Positions 15,942-29,420 of a stretch of DNA of 39,728 bases are shown one piece after another. The DNA is taken from the NCBI GenBank assembly GCA_945833885.1, contig CAMAFY010000026.1:1-39728 (forward strand), read 5' to 3'. A model generated the notes under the pieces. The model worked only from the letters and a program-made list of their open reading frames with translations. It did not search any database and was not told where the DNA came from. A program made the translations under genes and the position numbers. Each line of letters opens with the position of its first letter. Positions within the stretch are counted from its first letter, which is position 1. This DNA comes from an uncultured Bacteroidales bacterium (GTDB lineage: Bacteria > Bacteroidota > Bacteroidia > Bacteroidales > Bacteroidaceae).

Positions 15942-18017
15942 ATGCGTAAGTTCCTCACCCTCCTTTTGGTCCTTTTGTCTTCCGCCGCGTCCGTCATGGC
16001 ACAGGCGATAGACCTTCCCCAGCGTCAGTCCTCCTCCCTCCCGTCGCCCTGCGACCCTGTGACGGCGCGTTTTGTCGCCGTCCCCATGGTTTCGATGTCG
16101 CATTCGCCGTCGTCCCCCTTGCGGACCGCGGCTTCCGGTGCCGTCTTCTTCGATTCTTTCGAGGAGAGCGGTTCGTGGACCATCACCGATGCCGCCGGAC
16201 TAATGCGCACGGGTGCCCAAATCCTCAATGTCCGTGCCCTCGACGGTGAGCGCTATATGACGTCGGGTTACGACGATGCCCCCCGCGATGCCCGTGCCCT
16301 TTCGCCCTACATCGCCCTTGAAGGTGGGGTGGAGCACTATGTCAGCCTTTGGGTCTTCGCCCCGGGCTACGGCATGCTCAAGGAGGAATTCCGCGTGTGG
16401 GCGGTCGACCCTTCCACCGACAGCCGCACGCTCCTCGTGGATTGCAGTGGTGCTGCGGCGCAGAAGATCAGCGATTGGACGCGTTTCGAGGCCACCTTCA
16501 CCCCCGAGTTGGGCGGCCCCTACCAGTTCGAGATCGAGCATTGCACGCAGGAAAGCAGCGTCAACCTTGTGGCTTTCGACCGGTTTTACGTAGGTCGCAC
16601 CCCCGATGACTTCGTTCCCGAGAAGCCGGAGTTGGTGGTTCCGCCTGCCGATGGCCGGTGGTGCGATGTCCTTTACCGCTGCGGCACGAAGTTTGTCTAC
16701 CGCTACGAGGTGCGTACGAACGTCGTTTATGGCGACAACGACAGCATTTTCGTCAAGGGCCTTTGTCCTTCCATGTCGCGGGCATGGGTCTGGGGCAAGC
16801 GTACCGGCAATCGTGTGGCCTTCCCCAAGGGACAATACATCGGCATTTATCAGGGAAATTCCCGCCAGTTCGACCTCTTTTTCCAGCCTGCCACCGACTA
16901 TTATTTCAACGAGTCCGGCGTCCTCGTCTTCACTCCTGCCGACAGTCTGACGGGCACCATCGGCGATGACGGTACCATACAGGTGGATGCCGGCATGCTG
17001 ACCGTGGAGAGCGCCAACGCCGCGGGCAACCTCGACCTGGCGGAAGAGCAGGGCATTGTGCCCTTCGACCGCACCTATTGCTATCCCCCCGACAAGGCGA
17101 AGCGCCGCGAACTGCAATATCAGTCGGTCATTAACGGCGTCTATCCCACGTATCGTGTCGTGGAAGTGGCTGAAGACGGCGACGATGTCTACCTCTGCGG
17201 ACTGTGCGAGGACACCAAAATGACGTGGGTCAAGGGTCGCCGTGACGGCAATGATGTGGTCATCCCCTCAGGACAATATATGGGAATGATTGGCGATTTC
17301 CCCATCAACTTCACAGGTATCACCCTTTCCGACGTGGACGGTCTTGTGGAAACGCCGGAGTTCGTGATGGAATGTTCCGCCGACGGAGGCTTCTATTCCG
17401 AAGAACCCTATGCCACACGCATCTATGACAACTACGGAAGTACGTACATCTATTCCAATACGACGCTGCGTCCCTACGTCCTTGCCGCTGTCTGCCCCGA
17501 AAAGCCCCTTGAGGTGATTCACGAAGTCCGCACCGGCACCCCCTATGTGGTGCTCTATTTCAGTCCGCTCAACGTGGACGGCTACCTGATGGACATGGAT
17601 TATCTCTATTATCGCGTCTATCTCGACGGCAAACTTTACAGGTTCACCACCTCGGTCTACCCTCTTCTCCCCGAAAACACCACGGAAATAGCCGTAACGT
17701 ACAACGATTCCTGGAATTTCTTCGACTACGACGGCAATTATAGCCGCATCTTCTCGTTCGATGAACTCGATTACGACGTCATGGAAGTGGAGATGGTCTA
17801 CCGTCTGGACGGCAAGGTCCTCACCTCGGAGCGCTATTCCCTCGTCAATCCCACCAAGATTCCTGAGGGCATCACCGCTGTCGGGGCGGACGCTTCCCGC
17901 ATTTCCTGCTACGACCTTCAGGGCCGTCCCGCCGGTTCCGCCGCCTCCGGACTCCTCATCCGCCGTACGGTTCTCCCCGATGGCAGCGTCCACACGGAAA
18001 AAGTGTTCCGCCGCTGA
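15942..18017 (+). CDS. secreted multi-domain protein with T9SS-like C-terminus
   Basis: A 691-residue exported protein I cannot assign to a named function. It has a signal peptide (MRKFLTLLLVLLSSAASVMAQ); a jelly-roll-like region (70-220) starting FFDSFEESGSWTITDA and containing EHYVSLWVFAPGYG, as in carbohydrate-binding or choice-of-anchor domains; then two related modules, first around VKGLCPSMSRAWVWGKR...FPKGQYIGIYQG (270-310) and second around LCGLCEDTKMTWVKGRR...IPSGQYMGMIGD (415-450). The end has ISCYDLQGRPAG followed by GLLIRRTVLPDGSVHTEKV, resembling the type A sorting domain of type IX secretion cargo. The next gene also encodes a T9SS-type cargo protein, 148 bp away on the same strand. 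Surface location is inferred. Confidence 0.75.
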   Translation: MRKFLTLLLVLLSSAASVMAQAIDLPQRQSSSLPSPCDPVTARFVAVPMVSMSHSPSSPLRTAASGAVFFDSFEESGSWTITDAAGLMRTGAQILNVRALDGERYMTSGYDDAPRDARALSPYIALEGGVEHYVSLWVFAPGYGMLKEEFRVWAVDPSTDSRTLLVDCSGAAAQKISDWTRFEATFTPELGGPYQFEIEHCTQESSVNLVAFDRFYVGRTPDDFVPEKPELVVPPADGRWCDVLYRCGTKFVYRYEVRTNVVYGDNDSIFVKGLCPSMSRAWVWGKRTGNRVAFPKGQYIGIYQGNSRQFDLFFQPATDYYFNESGVLVFTPADSLTGTIGDDGTIQVDAGMLTVESANAAGNLDLAEEQGIVPFDRTYCYPPDKAKRRELQYQSVINGVYPTYRVVEVAEDGDDVYLCGLCEDTKMTWVKGRRDGNDVVIPSGQYMGMIGDFPINFTGITLSDVDGLVETPEFVMECSADGGFYSEEPYATRIYDNYGSTYIYSNTTLRPYVLAAVCPEKPLEVIHEVRTGTPYVVLYFSPLNVDGYLMDMDYLYYRVYLDGKLYRFTTSVYPLLPENTTEIAVTYNDSWNFFDYDGNYSRIFSFDELDYDVMEVEMVYRLDGKVLTSERYSLVNPTKIPEGITAVGADASRISCYDLQGRPAGSAASGLLIRRTVLPDGSVHTEKVFRR

Positions 18018-18039
18018 TGCCACGGTTCCCTGTCTTTCG

Positions 18040-18078
18040 GGCAATGCTTTCCGCAGAAATCATGGGGAAGGCATTGCC
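18040..18078 (+). terminator. possible weak terminator or hairpin
   Basis: GGCAATGC (18040-18047) pairs with GCATTGCC (18071-18078) across a 23-nt loop; no T-tract follows. Could be only a local hairpin between the two secreted-protein genes. Confidence 0.3.
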
Positions 18079-18165
18079 GCATCAGACCCGCGCACAGGCA
18101 GATATGGCAAGAATGCTTTGCGACGGTCATGCTGAAAACCCATATAAACTAAACTATATTGCCCT

Positions 18166-19554
18166 ATGAAAATTTCTACTTTCCTCCTTTCCTGCGCGCT
18201 GACGTGCGCCATTCCGGCCTCCGCCTTCGAGTATGAGGGTCTGGAATACGAGGACCTCGGTGATGGCACCGCGCAGTTGTATTCCGCAGCCTCGGCAACG
18301 GGCGACGTGGAAATCCCCGCCACGGTCTACGATGCCGAAGGAAACGCCTATACCGTCGTGGCACTCCGCAAGAGCAGTTTCCGCGACGCACAGGTGAGCA
18401 CCGTGACGTTTCCCGAAACCTTGCGGAGCATCGGCAGTTCGGCATTTGCACACAGCACCGTGAAGTACATCAAGTTCAACGAAGGACTGGAGAGCATCGA
18501 CCGCAACGCCTTCTACGATTGCAAGAGTCTTGACAACGTTGTGCTGCCGAGCACATTGAAGGAATTGGGCGAAATGGCGTTCATTTATTGCGAGTCGCTC
18601 ATGAAGATTGCCATCCCCGAAGGCGTGACATCGTTGGGAATGGCCACCTTCAAGGAGTGCGTACGCCTGGAAACCGTCGACCTCCCTTCCACACTTACCA
18701 ACTTCGAGGAGCAGGTGTTCTCCACCTGTTATTCCCTCGAATCCATCGCCATTCCCGAAGGAACGACCTTCCTTCCCGAGAGTTTCTGCTACCAGTGTAC
18801 GCAACTTACCGACATCCAGTTCCCCTCGACGCTCGAGGAAATCCGCAATGGTGCCTTCGCCCTTTGCTATGGTTTGGAGCATATTTCCCTGCCCAACTCC
18901 CTGACAACCATGCGCAATGGAGCCTTCGCCAACTGCTATAACCTGCAGGAAGTGGTGGTGCCTTCCTCCGTACGTACCATGGGAAGCGACGTTTTCTACC
19001 AGAATTCCAGCATGAAGACCATCACTTTGGGCGAGAACGTCGAGGTTTTGGGCTACGGAACGCTGGGAGCCTGGGAGGTTTTGGCGGACAACAGCCACCG
19101 ATGGGCGCTGACCGACATCTACAGCCTCAATCCTGTGCCCCCACATTTTGAGTACGATGGCTTCGCACGTCCTGAACCCGACTTCTTCAGTCTCGAGGAA
19201 TTCACCGAGGAAGAGAAGACACAGTTCTATGCGACCGTGACACTCCATGTCCCCGACACCGCAGTTGACGCCTACCGCACCGCCAGTCTGTGGAGCGCAT
19301 TCAGCAATATCGTGGGCGATGCTACGGGCATCTCCGCCCCCACCACCATGCCGACGACGGTGGAGGCCGGCGAAGGCAGCCTGCATGTTTCGGGACTCGA
19401 ATCCGGAACCGTTGCCATGCTCTACAACACGGCCGGACGTCTGGTAGCCACCTCTACGGCAATGACCTCGGGAAGTGTCCATTTCGATGCCCTTCCGGCC
19501 GGCATCTATATGGTGCGCACGGCGGGAAAGAGCCATAAGGTGATGGTTCGCTGA
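18166..19554 (+). CDS. BspA-like leucine-rich-repeat surface protein, T9SS cargo
   Basis: A 462-residue exported protein (signal MKISTFLLSCALTCAIPASA). Residues 70-310 hold about ten BspA-type (LRR_5) repeats with the pattern I.LP.SL..IG..AF..C..L, for example IDRNAFYDCKSLDNVVLPSTL and MRNGAFANCYNLQEVVVPSSV. Such repeats mediate adhesion to host or microbial partners in Bacteroidota. The last 65 residues form a type A T9SS sorting domain: SLHVSGLESGTVAMLYNTAGR, then ALPAGIYMVRTAGKSHKVMVR, so it is probably exported across the outer membrane and surface-attached. A strong hairpin terminator follows at 19629. The ligand is unknown. Confidence 0.9.
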   Translation: MKISTFLLSCALTCAIPASAFEYEGLEYEDLGDGTAQLYSAASATGDVEIPATVYDAEGNAYTVVALRKSSFRDAQVSTVTFPETLRSIGSSAFAHSTVKYIKFNEGLESIDRNAFYDCKSLDNVVLPSTLKELGEMAFIYCESLMKIAIPEGVTSLGMATFKECVRLETVDLPSTLTNFEEQVFSTCYSLESIAIPEGTTFLPESFCYQCTQLTDIQFPSTLEEIRNGAFALCYGLEHISLPNSLTTMRNGAFANCYNLQEVVVPSSVRTMGSDVFYQNSSMKTITLGENVEVLGYGTLGAWEVLADNSHRWALTDIYSLNPVPPHFEYDGFARPEPDFFSLEEFTEEEKTQFYATVTLHVPDTAVDAYRTASLWSAFSNIVGDATGISAPTTMPTTVEAGEGSLHVSGLESGTVAMLYNTAGRLVATSTAMTSGSVHFDALPAGIYMVRTAGKSHKVMVR

Positions 19555-19628
19555 TACGTTTTCAGCCTCTTCCGTCGTCTGAAAGTCCGGAATCCGCATG
19601 GCAGGAATCCGGAGGTTCAGGGCACACA

Positions 19629-19675
19629 ACGCCCCCTTGCCTTGGCAGAAAACCAGGGCAAGGGGGCGTATTCAT
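19629..19675 (+). terminator. terminator after the LRR protein gene
   Basis: A perfect 13-bp stem, ACGCCCCCTTGCC (19629-19641) with GGCAAGGGGGCGT (19657-19669), followed by ATTCATT. The T-tract is poor but the stem is very strong. Confidence 0.7.
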
Positions 19676-19780
19676 TCCGTCGTTTCAGCGGACGAGTGTC
19701 TTCTTGCGGTCTACGATGTACAGGTGATGCCGAGCGGTATGCCGCCACCTTGATTTGCAGCCCTCGGCATTGCCTGACAG

Positions 19781-19896
19781 AAACATCGGAACTTTCCTTC
19801 ATAAAGTGCGGCACTTTGTCGACAAAAGTGCGGATGTTTGTTTGACAAAATGCGGCACTTTGTGGCGCAATCATCGGAACTTTCTTTCCGGAACTT
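19781..19896. repeat. 22-bp phased array C
   Basis: CGG at 19787, 19809, 19831, 19853 and 19875, each exactly 22 bp apart. Cores: AACATCGGAACTTTC, AAAGTGCGGCACTTT, AAAGTGCGGATGTTT, AAAATGCGGCACTTT, ATCATCGGAACTTTC. A further CCGGAACTTC follows out of phase at 19888. Half-sites are AAAGT/ACTTT or AACAT/ATGTT in mixed pairs. Confidence 0.9.
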
Positions 19897-20324
19897 CAGA
19901 GGCCCCCCCTTCCGTGCGTCTGGATTTGGGGAAAGGCAAGGCTGTGAAATGAAACAACATCCTCCACTCTCCCAAAGATTTTTGCCGATTTTCTTCCCTG
20001 CGTCTTGCTGGATTTCGGTGAGTAATGTTTTGGAATGGCGAGACAAAAACTGAGATGAATGATGCCGGGACCTTTGAGAACCGTGCCGGCCGGTAGGCGT
20101 GTCTCTTCCCGCTTTTGTGGGTCCTTTAGAGGCCAAACCCGGAGAAGGACGGGAAAAGGATGGGGCAAAACTAAAAAAAACTGACGACTATGCAAGAATT
20201 TTGCCGATTTTTTTCACGGAAATTCCTGTATTCCGCGTGAAATGTCGCGGAGACCCCGTGCGCGTTTCTCCATCGTGCCTCTGTGGCATGACGGGAAACC
20301 GCGCAGACACTCGAGGCGAAAGAC

Positions 20325-20354
20325 AAAAAAATCCCCCATGAAAACCATGGAGGA
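20325..20354 (-). terminator. terminator of the AEC permease gene
   Basis: On the minus strand TCCTCCATG pairs with CATGGGGGA across a GTTTT loop and is followed by seven Ts (plus-strand As at 20325-20331). Confidence 0.75.
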
Positions 20355-20482
20355 TAGGGGAAAAGAGGAGTGTTTCCTGAGGAAATATGCGGCAGAACGA
20401 CGGGCATTTCATGCACGTTTCCCCAATCATTTTGCCTCGGTGTGCTGCTCTCCGTGCGGCAATTCTGCGCTGCATCCGGGCC

Positions 20483-21409
20483 TTACAGCGAACGGACGAG
20501 CATGGCAAGTACGGGGATGGAGAGCATGGAAAGGGCAGTGCTGAGGAAGATGCTTTGTGCCATCAGCCGCTCATCCTTGTTGAACTTCAGGCAAAACATC
20601 ACACCATTGACTCCAATGGGCATACCACTGAGCACGACAGCCACCTGAAGTGTGAAGGAATCTATGGAGGGAATCAGGCGGAATACGGCATATACCACCG
20701 CAGGGACCAGTATCAGGCGGACAATGCTCACGGTGTAGGCAAACCTGCTGCCGAGCATTGCACGCTTAGGCATGGAGGCCAGGGTGCTTCCTACAATGAT
20801 TAGCGCCACAGGAATCGTCATATCGCCACCCAAATGGAAGAACTTTGCCACGAGGGGAGGCGTCTGAATCTTGGCAAGTGCAAGGACAATGGTGATAAGT
20901 GCGGCAATAACGCACGGACTCAGCACACGTTTGGGCTGGATAGCGTTGCGTGCCTTGCCGCCGGCTATGAACACTTCGCCGATAGTGTACATCAAAAGGT
21001 TGAAAGGAATGGTAAGAACGGCGGCATAGAACAGTGCTCTGTCGCCGAAAATCGCGGCTGTGGCGGGAAAACCTACGAAGGTGACGTTGCCGAATGCCGT
21101 CATAAAACGCAGTTGTCCGCTACGGTCGTCGGAAGATTGCCGCCAAATGGCGGAGACAAGATAGGAAAGTGGGAAGATGATGGCGTAGTTCACCACCGCA
21201 ACCCACATCAGACGGACAATCTCTTCGCGGCTAAAAACAAGGCCATCGCCCATGACACTCGATATGATGAGCATGGGACATGAGACGTTGAGCACGAAGT
21301 GCGACATCTTTTTGTTGAGGTCGGGCTTCCAGAAACCAAGTTTCGTGCTGAAAAATCCCACCATGACGATGCCGAAAAGCAGCAGCATCTGTTGCAAAAT
21401 GTACAACAT
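20483..21409 (-). CDS. AEC-family (auxin efflux carrier-like) permease
   Basis: A 308-residue integral inner-membrane protein from the ATG at 21409 (MLYILQQMLLLFGIVMVGFF). It has about ten hydrophobic segments in two inverted halves with conserved family features: STKLGFWKPDLNKKMSHFVLNVSCPMLIISSV near the start, FGNVTFVGFPATAAIFG in the first half, and VALIIVGSTLASMP and VVLSGMPIGVNGVMF in the second. Bacterial relatives export or exchange organic acids such as malate; the substrate here is unknown. It is transcribed divergently from the GH2 beta-galactosidase and has its own -7 element at 21559. Confidence 0.88.
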   Translation of the reverse strand: MLYILQQMLLLFGIVMVGFFSTKLGFWKPDLNKKMSHFVLNVSCPMLIISSVMGDGLVFSREEIVRLMWVAVVNYAIIFPLSYLVSAIWRQSSDDRSGQLRFMTAFGNVTFVGFPATAAIFGDRALFYAAVLTIPFNLLMYTIGEVFIAGGKARNAIQPKRVLSPCVIAALITIVLALAKIQTPPLVAKFFHLGGDMTIPVALIIVGSTLASMPKRAMLGSRFAYTVSIVRLILVPAVVYAVFRLIPSIDSFTLQVAVVLSGMPIGVNGVMFCLKFNKDERLMAQSIFLSTALSMLSIPVLAMLVRSL

Positions 21410-21558
21410 GGTAAAACAGTATTTTGGGGTTATTCGTTGGAATCCTCGCTTTCTTCCAACAGGCAAATACGTCCTGTTTATCAGGAAATGCGGGTCATTT
21501 CAGACGTCTTTACAACGTATTCAGACGGGGAAAAGGGAGAAACCCGCCTTTTTCGCTG

Positions 21559-21566
21559 CAAAATTA
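21559..21566 (-). promoter_or_regulatory. -7 promoter element for the AEC permease gene
   Basis: CAAAATTA on the plus strand reads TAATTTTG on the minus strand, a match to TAnnTTTG. No clear -33 TTTG is seen. Predicted leader about 140 nt. Confidence 0.45.
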
Positions 21567-21577
21567 AGTGAAAGTAA

Positions 21578-25636
<4,059 letters not shown>

Positions 25637-25660
25637 TTGCGGGATTTCGCCCCATCGTGA

Positions 25661-25792
25661 CGGAAGGACCTCGGAACTTTCCTTTACAAAGTGCGGAACT
25701 TTCCCGCATAAACATCGGAACATTTCTCCATAAAGTGCGGCACTTTCTTTTGCAAATATCGGCACTTTCTGAGGAGAACATCGGAGGTCTGT
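25661..25792. repeat. 22-bp phased array D (best example)
   Basis: CGG at 25672, 25694, 25716, 25738, 25760 and 25782, six units exactly 22 bp apart, plus a CGG at 25661 (11 bp earlier, half a period). Cores: CCTCGGAACTTTC, AAAGTGCGGAACTTT, AACATCGGAACATTT, AAAGTGCGGCACTTT, AATATCGGCACTTTC and AACATCGGAGGTCTG. It directly follows the GH2 stop codon and precedes that gene's terminator, so it is likely part of the 3' UTR. Confidence 0.92.
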
Positions 25793-25993
25793 CATTCCCC
25801 AAACCGAGGGCTTGAATTGAAGGTCCGGTGAAATGAGGATGACATTTTCCTCTTTCCAGATGATTTTCCCAACTTCCGAAGCGTAAAAAAACCGTCTATA
25901 TGGTGTGAATATCCCATTATATAGATGAGTGCCGGAGCACTTTCCGTAGAATTTTGCGGGTGTTTTTCAGCGAAAACTGTAGCATATATATCC

Positions 25994-26040
25994 AAAGTAC
26001 GGCAGAAAACCATTTTTTTGCCGTACTTTTTCTGTTTTTT
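25994..26040 (+). terminator. terminator of the GH2 gene, built from a repeat-like palindrome
   Basis: AAAGTACGGCA (25994-26004) pairs perfectly with TGCCGTACTTT (26019-26029), loop 14 nt, then TTCTGTTTTTT. The arms resemble the core of the 22-bp arrays (AAAGTACGG). Confidence 0.7.
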
Positions 26041-26065
26041 TACCACGCATTTCAGTCCTCTTCCG

Positions 26066-26073
26066 TAACTTTG
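26066..26073 (+). promoter_or_regulatory. possible -7 element for the M16 peptidase gene
   Basis: TAACTTTG matches TAnnTTTG and lies just after the preceding terminator. It implies a long leader of about 370 nt. The -33 box is not clear. Confidence 0.45.
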
Positions 26074-26453
26074 CCGCGTTTTTCTGCGGAAGAGCGTGAG
26101 GCGCAAACCCATGGGAAAAACGAAAAAATGCGTTTTTTTGTAAATATTTTTCCGTTTCTCCGTAGTGAATGCACGGAACTATTCGTCAAAGAGATAGAAA
26201 AAAGCCCCGACACCTCCTTGTGACGCCGGAACTTAGGGCGGACGTTCTGCCCGCTTCATCGTGAAGATTTCCCCTTTTTCCTGCGCGGTTTCCGGCCACG
26301 TTTCCCGCGTGATGTCACCCTCGTTGCCCCGGAGCGCCAGTCTTGCTGCCCCAAAGCGGAATCGGAATCCGCGCTAAGGCAGGGTGAAATCCCCCACCGT
26401 TCCCTCCCGAACATCGGCAAACAAAAAAACAATAATACATATTTTACCATTCA

Positions 26454-29282
26454 ATGAAAAAGATTAAACTCTTTTTGCTTCTGATTGCTACGGCTGTCAT
26501 TACCCCTGCCGCCGCACAGATGCCCGAACTTCCCATCGACCCCGCTGTGAAGATCGGTAAACTCGACAACGGACTTACCTACTACATCCGCCACAACGAG
26601 GAACCCAAAAACCAGGCAAACTTCTACATCGCACAGAAGGTTGGTTCCGTACAGGAGGAAGAAAGCCAGCGCGGACTTGCGCACTTCCTCGAGCACATGG
26701 CGTTCAATGGCAGCGAACACTTCCCAGGAAACAGCCTCATTAAGTACTGTGAGCGCATCGGAGTTAAGTTCGGACAGAACCTTAATGCCTACACTTCCAC
26801 CGACGAGACCGTCTATAACATCGACGATGTTCCCACCACCGACATCACGAATGTCGATTCCTGCCTCCTCATCCTCAGCGATTGGAGCGGACGTCTCAAT
26901 CTCGAGAGCGAGGAAATCGACAAAGAGCGTGGCGTTATCCACGAGGAATGGCGCATGCGTACAAGTGCCAACATGCGAATCCTCAATCGTCAACTCCCGA
27001 AACTCTATCCCGGTTCACGTTATGGTGAGCGCATGCCCATCGGTTTGATGAGTGTTATCGACAACTTCTCCCCTGAATTCCTCCGCGACTACTACCATAA
27101 GTGGTATCATCCCAGCCTTCAGGGCATCGTGGTTGTGGGAGATGTCGACGTAGACTACGTAGAAAGCAAGATCAAAGAGTACTTCTCTGACATCAAAAAC
27201 CCGGTTCCCGAGGCTCCTTATGAGTACTATCCCGTGCCCGACAACGCAGAACCCATCTACTGCATCGACAAAGACAAGGAGCAAGCACAGATAGTTACCG
27301 AGATGTTCTTCAAGCATGAGCCCCTGCCTGCCGAACTTCGTGGCACCCCGATGTTGCTCATTCAGGACGGACTCAACGCAGTTATCACCAGCGTGCTCAA
27401 CCAACGCCTCGAAGAACTTTCGCAGTCTGCCGACTGTCCTTTCGTAGCCTCTGGCTCCAGCGACGACAATTACCTCATCTCCAAGACGTGTGATGCCTTC
27501 ACCATCTACATGCTTCCCAAGCCCGGTCGCGACACTGAGGCCGTTAAAACTGTGATGACTGAGGTGGCACGTGCCCGTCAACACGGCTTCACTGCCACTG
27601 AAATCCAGCGCGCCAAGGACGAATATCTGTCCAATCTGGAGAAGATCTACGACAACCGTACAAAGCAGAAGAACTCCTTCTATTGTCCTCAGTACGTACG
27701 TCACTTCCTCGAAGGCAATGCTATTCCCGACATCGAGACGGAATTCCAGTACACAAAGATGCTCCTGCAGCAACTTCCCGACGAAGCATATAACGCTGCT
27801 TTCAGCGAATATACCGCAAATATCGACACCAACTTCGTATTTATCGCTTTCTATCCTGAGAAGGACGATGTCGTCATTCCCAGTGATGCCGCCTTCCGCG
27901 CAGCAGTTGAGGAGGGATTCCGCGCACAGACTGAGGCATACGTCGATGAAGTGAACAACGATCCTCTGATTTCTGACCTTCCGAAGCCCGTAAAGGTTGG
28001 CGAAGCCACGGAGTCTGACTTCGGATATTCAAAGTGGACGCTCAAAAATGGCGCAAATGTCTACTATAAGAAGACTGATTTCAACGATTCTCAGGTCATT
28101 TTCGTCGCCCGATCCAAAGGTGGTACCAGCAAACTTCCCGAGTCTGACGTCTTCAATGCCGAACTTTTCGCCAACGTTATGGAATCCACCGGCATCGGTT
28201 CCTTCACCGGCACTGAACTTTCCAAGAAAATGGCAGGCAAACAGGTGTCCTGCAAGGTAGCACTCGGCGAGAATGTCGACATCATTTCCGGAAATTCCAC
28301 GCCCAAAGACCTGCGCACGCTCTTCGAACTCCTGTATCTCCGCTTCCAGGAGCCGTCAAACGATGTCGATGGCTACAACAATCTCATCGGAATCTACCGC
28401 AGTCAGTTGGAAAATGCCGAGAAAAATCCCATGATTGCCTTCTCTGATTCGGTCAAACAGACGATATATTGCCACTCGCCACGCCATCAGCAACTCAAAC
28501 TTTCCTCGCTCGACAAGGTGTCTTACGAACGTATCCGTCAGATTTACCGCGAGCGTTTCCAGAGCGCAGGCGACTTTGACTTCTATTTCACCGGTGCTTT
28601 CGACGAGGACTCCCTCCGTATCTTCACGGAGCAGTACATCGCTCCCCTCAAAGGTCTGAAGAAGCGTGAGGAATATACCGACCTTGGCGACCTGATGTGC
28701 AAGGGAAAGGTTGAGAATCGCTTCAGCCGCGAGATGGAAACTCCCCAGGCCAACATCATCGTCTTCTGGAATGGCGAGGCTGAATATACCATGAAACAGA
28801 GCCTTGTTGTCAGCGCTCTCGGCAACGTTCTTTCCGAGCGCTACCTCAAGACCATCCGTGAAGATGGCGGTATGTCATACAGTGTCGGTGCATACGCCGA
28901 CCTGTCTTTCGGCCTCCACGACCAATACATCATGCAGGTTTACTGCCCTGTTAAGCCCGCAATGATGGACGAAGCCCTTGCCCTTATGCAGAAGGGTATC
29001 GAGGAAATTGCAAAGGATGGCGTCACCGAAGAGGAACTCAAGAAGTTCAAGGAGTTTGAACTGAAGGAATATGCCGACCAGCAACGCAGCAACAATTACT
29101 GGCAGGAACTCATCACTTCCAAGGTGAATTTCGGTAAGGACCTCCAGACCGGTTATGAGGATTGCGTGAAGAGTCTGACTTCCGACGACGTGAAAGCCTT
29201 CGTCAATGACGTGCTTCTCAAGCAGTTCAACCGTGCCATCATCACCATCCTTCCCACCGATTTCTCTGAGGAAGACAAATAA
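26454..29282 (+). CDS. exported M16-family zinc metallopeptidase
   Basis: A 942-residue insulinase/pitrilysin-family peptidase with signal peptide MKKIKLFLLLIATAVITPAAAQ. The inverted zinc motif HxxEH is intact at GLAHFLEHMAF (His77, Glu80, His81); the third ligand Glu is expected in the following helix, where EEIDKERGVIHEEWR (about 154-168) is conserved. The second half carries the inactive partner domain with REDGGMSYSVGAYADLSFG, so both clamshell halves are in one chain, as in pitrilysin. It probably degrades peptides in the periplasm. It stands alone between a leader of about 370 nt and a strong terminator. Confidence 0.93.
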   Translation: MKKIKLFLLLIATAVITPAAAQMPELPIDPAVKIGKLDNGLTYYIRHNEEPKNQANFYIAQKVGSVQEEESQRGLAHFLEHMAFNGSEHFPGNSLIKYCERIGVKFGQNLNAYTSTDETVYNIDDVPTTDITNVDSCLLILSDWSGRLNLESEEIDKERGVIHEEWRMRTSANMRILNRQLPKLYPGSRYGERMPIGLMSVIDNFSPEFLRDYYHKWYHPSLQGIVVVGDVDVDYVESKIKEYFSDIKNPVPEAPYEYYPVPDNAEPIYCIDKDKEQAQIVTEMFFKHEPLPAELRGTPMLLIQDGLNAVITSVLNQRLEELSQSADCPFVASGSSDDNYLISKTCDAFTIYMLPKPGRDTEAVKTVMTEVARARQHGFTATEIQRAKDEYLSNLEKIYDNRTKQKNSFYCPQYVRHFLEGNAIPDIETEFQYTKMLLQQLPDEAYNAAFSEYTANIDTNFVFIAFYPEKDDVVIPSDAAFRAAVEEGFRAQTEAYVDEVNNDPLISDLPKPVKVGEATESDFGYSKWTLKNGANVYYKKTDFNDSQVIFVARSKGGTSKLPESDVFNAELFANVMESTGIGSFTGTELSKKMAGKQVSCKVALGENVDIISGNSTPKDLRTLFELLYLRFQEPSNDVDGYNNLIGIYRSQLENAEKNPMIAFSDSVKQTIYCHSPRHQQLKLSSLDKVSYERIRQIYRERFQSAGDFDFYFTGAFDEDSLRIFTEQYIAPLKGLKKREEYTDLGDLMCKGKVENRFSREMETPQANIIVFWNGEAEYTMKQSLVVSALGNVLSERYLKTIREDGGMSYSVGAYADLSFGLHDQYIMQVYCPVKPAMMDEALALMQKGIEEIAKDGVTEEELKKFKEFELKEYADQQRSNNYWQELITSKVNFGKDLQTGYEDCVKSLTSDDVKAFVNDVLLKQFNRAIITILPTDFSEEDK

Positions 29283-29327
29283 TCTCTTGCAGGAAGACGC
29301 ATCTTCCTGACACCCATTTCTACTGAT

Positions 29328-29366
29328 AACCGCCCGATGGACCCACGTTCCGTCGGGCGGTTTTTG
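29328..29366 (+). terminator. terminator after the M16 peptidase gene
   Basis: AACCGCCCGA (29328-29337) pairs perfectly with TCGGGCGGTT (29353-29362), followed by TTTG: a classical intrinsic terminator. Confidence 0.85.
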
Positions 29367-29420
29367 TTTCCGCCCTATGCGTTTTGCGCCTATATCATCG
29401 TGCCTGTTGCGGAGAGGCGG

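Larger units (their letters stand above)
19555..20482. other. convergent gap with terminators and array C
   Basis: Holds the terminator of the LRR gene, array C and the terminator of the AEC permease. The stretch 19900-20320 between array and second terminator shows no gene or recognisable signal to me; open frames there have no family resemblance. Confidence 0.6.
25637..26453. other. GH2-M16 intergenic region
   Basis: Contains array D, a 7-bp inverted repeat TCTATAT/ATATAGA (25895-25925), a terminator at 25994, a -7 element at 26066 and a leader of about 370 nt before the M16 gene. Within the leader, CCGC...GCGG (26074-26089) and A/T-homopolymer hairpins near 26120-26150 are visible, but no riboswitch consensus was recognised. 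Confidence 0.55.

Noticed and set aside
19781-19896. CRISPR array
   Set aside because: Cores are about 15 bp and spacers about 7 bp, far too short for CRISPR repeats and spacers; spacers are not unique foreign sequence and no cas gene is in the window.
26225-26453. A riboswitch in the M16 leader
   Set aside because: No match seen to cobalamin, TPP, FMN, SAM or other motifs I know; only generic hairpins.
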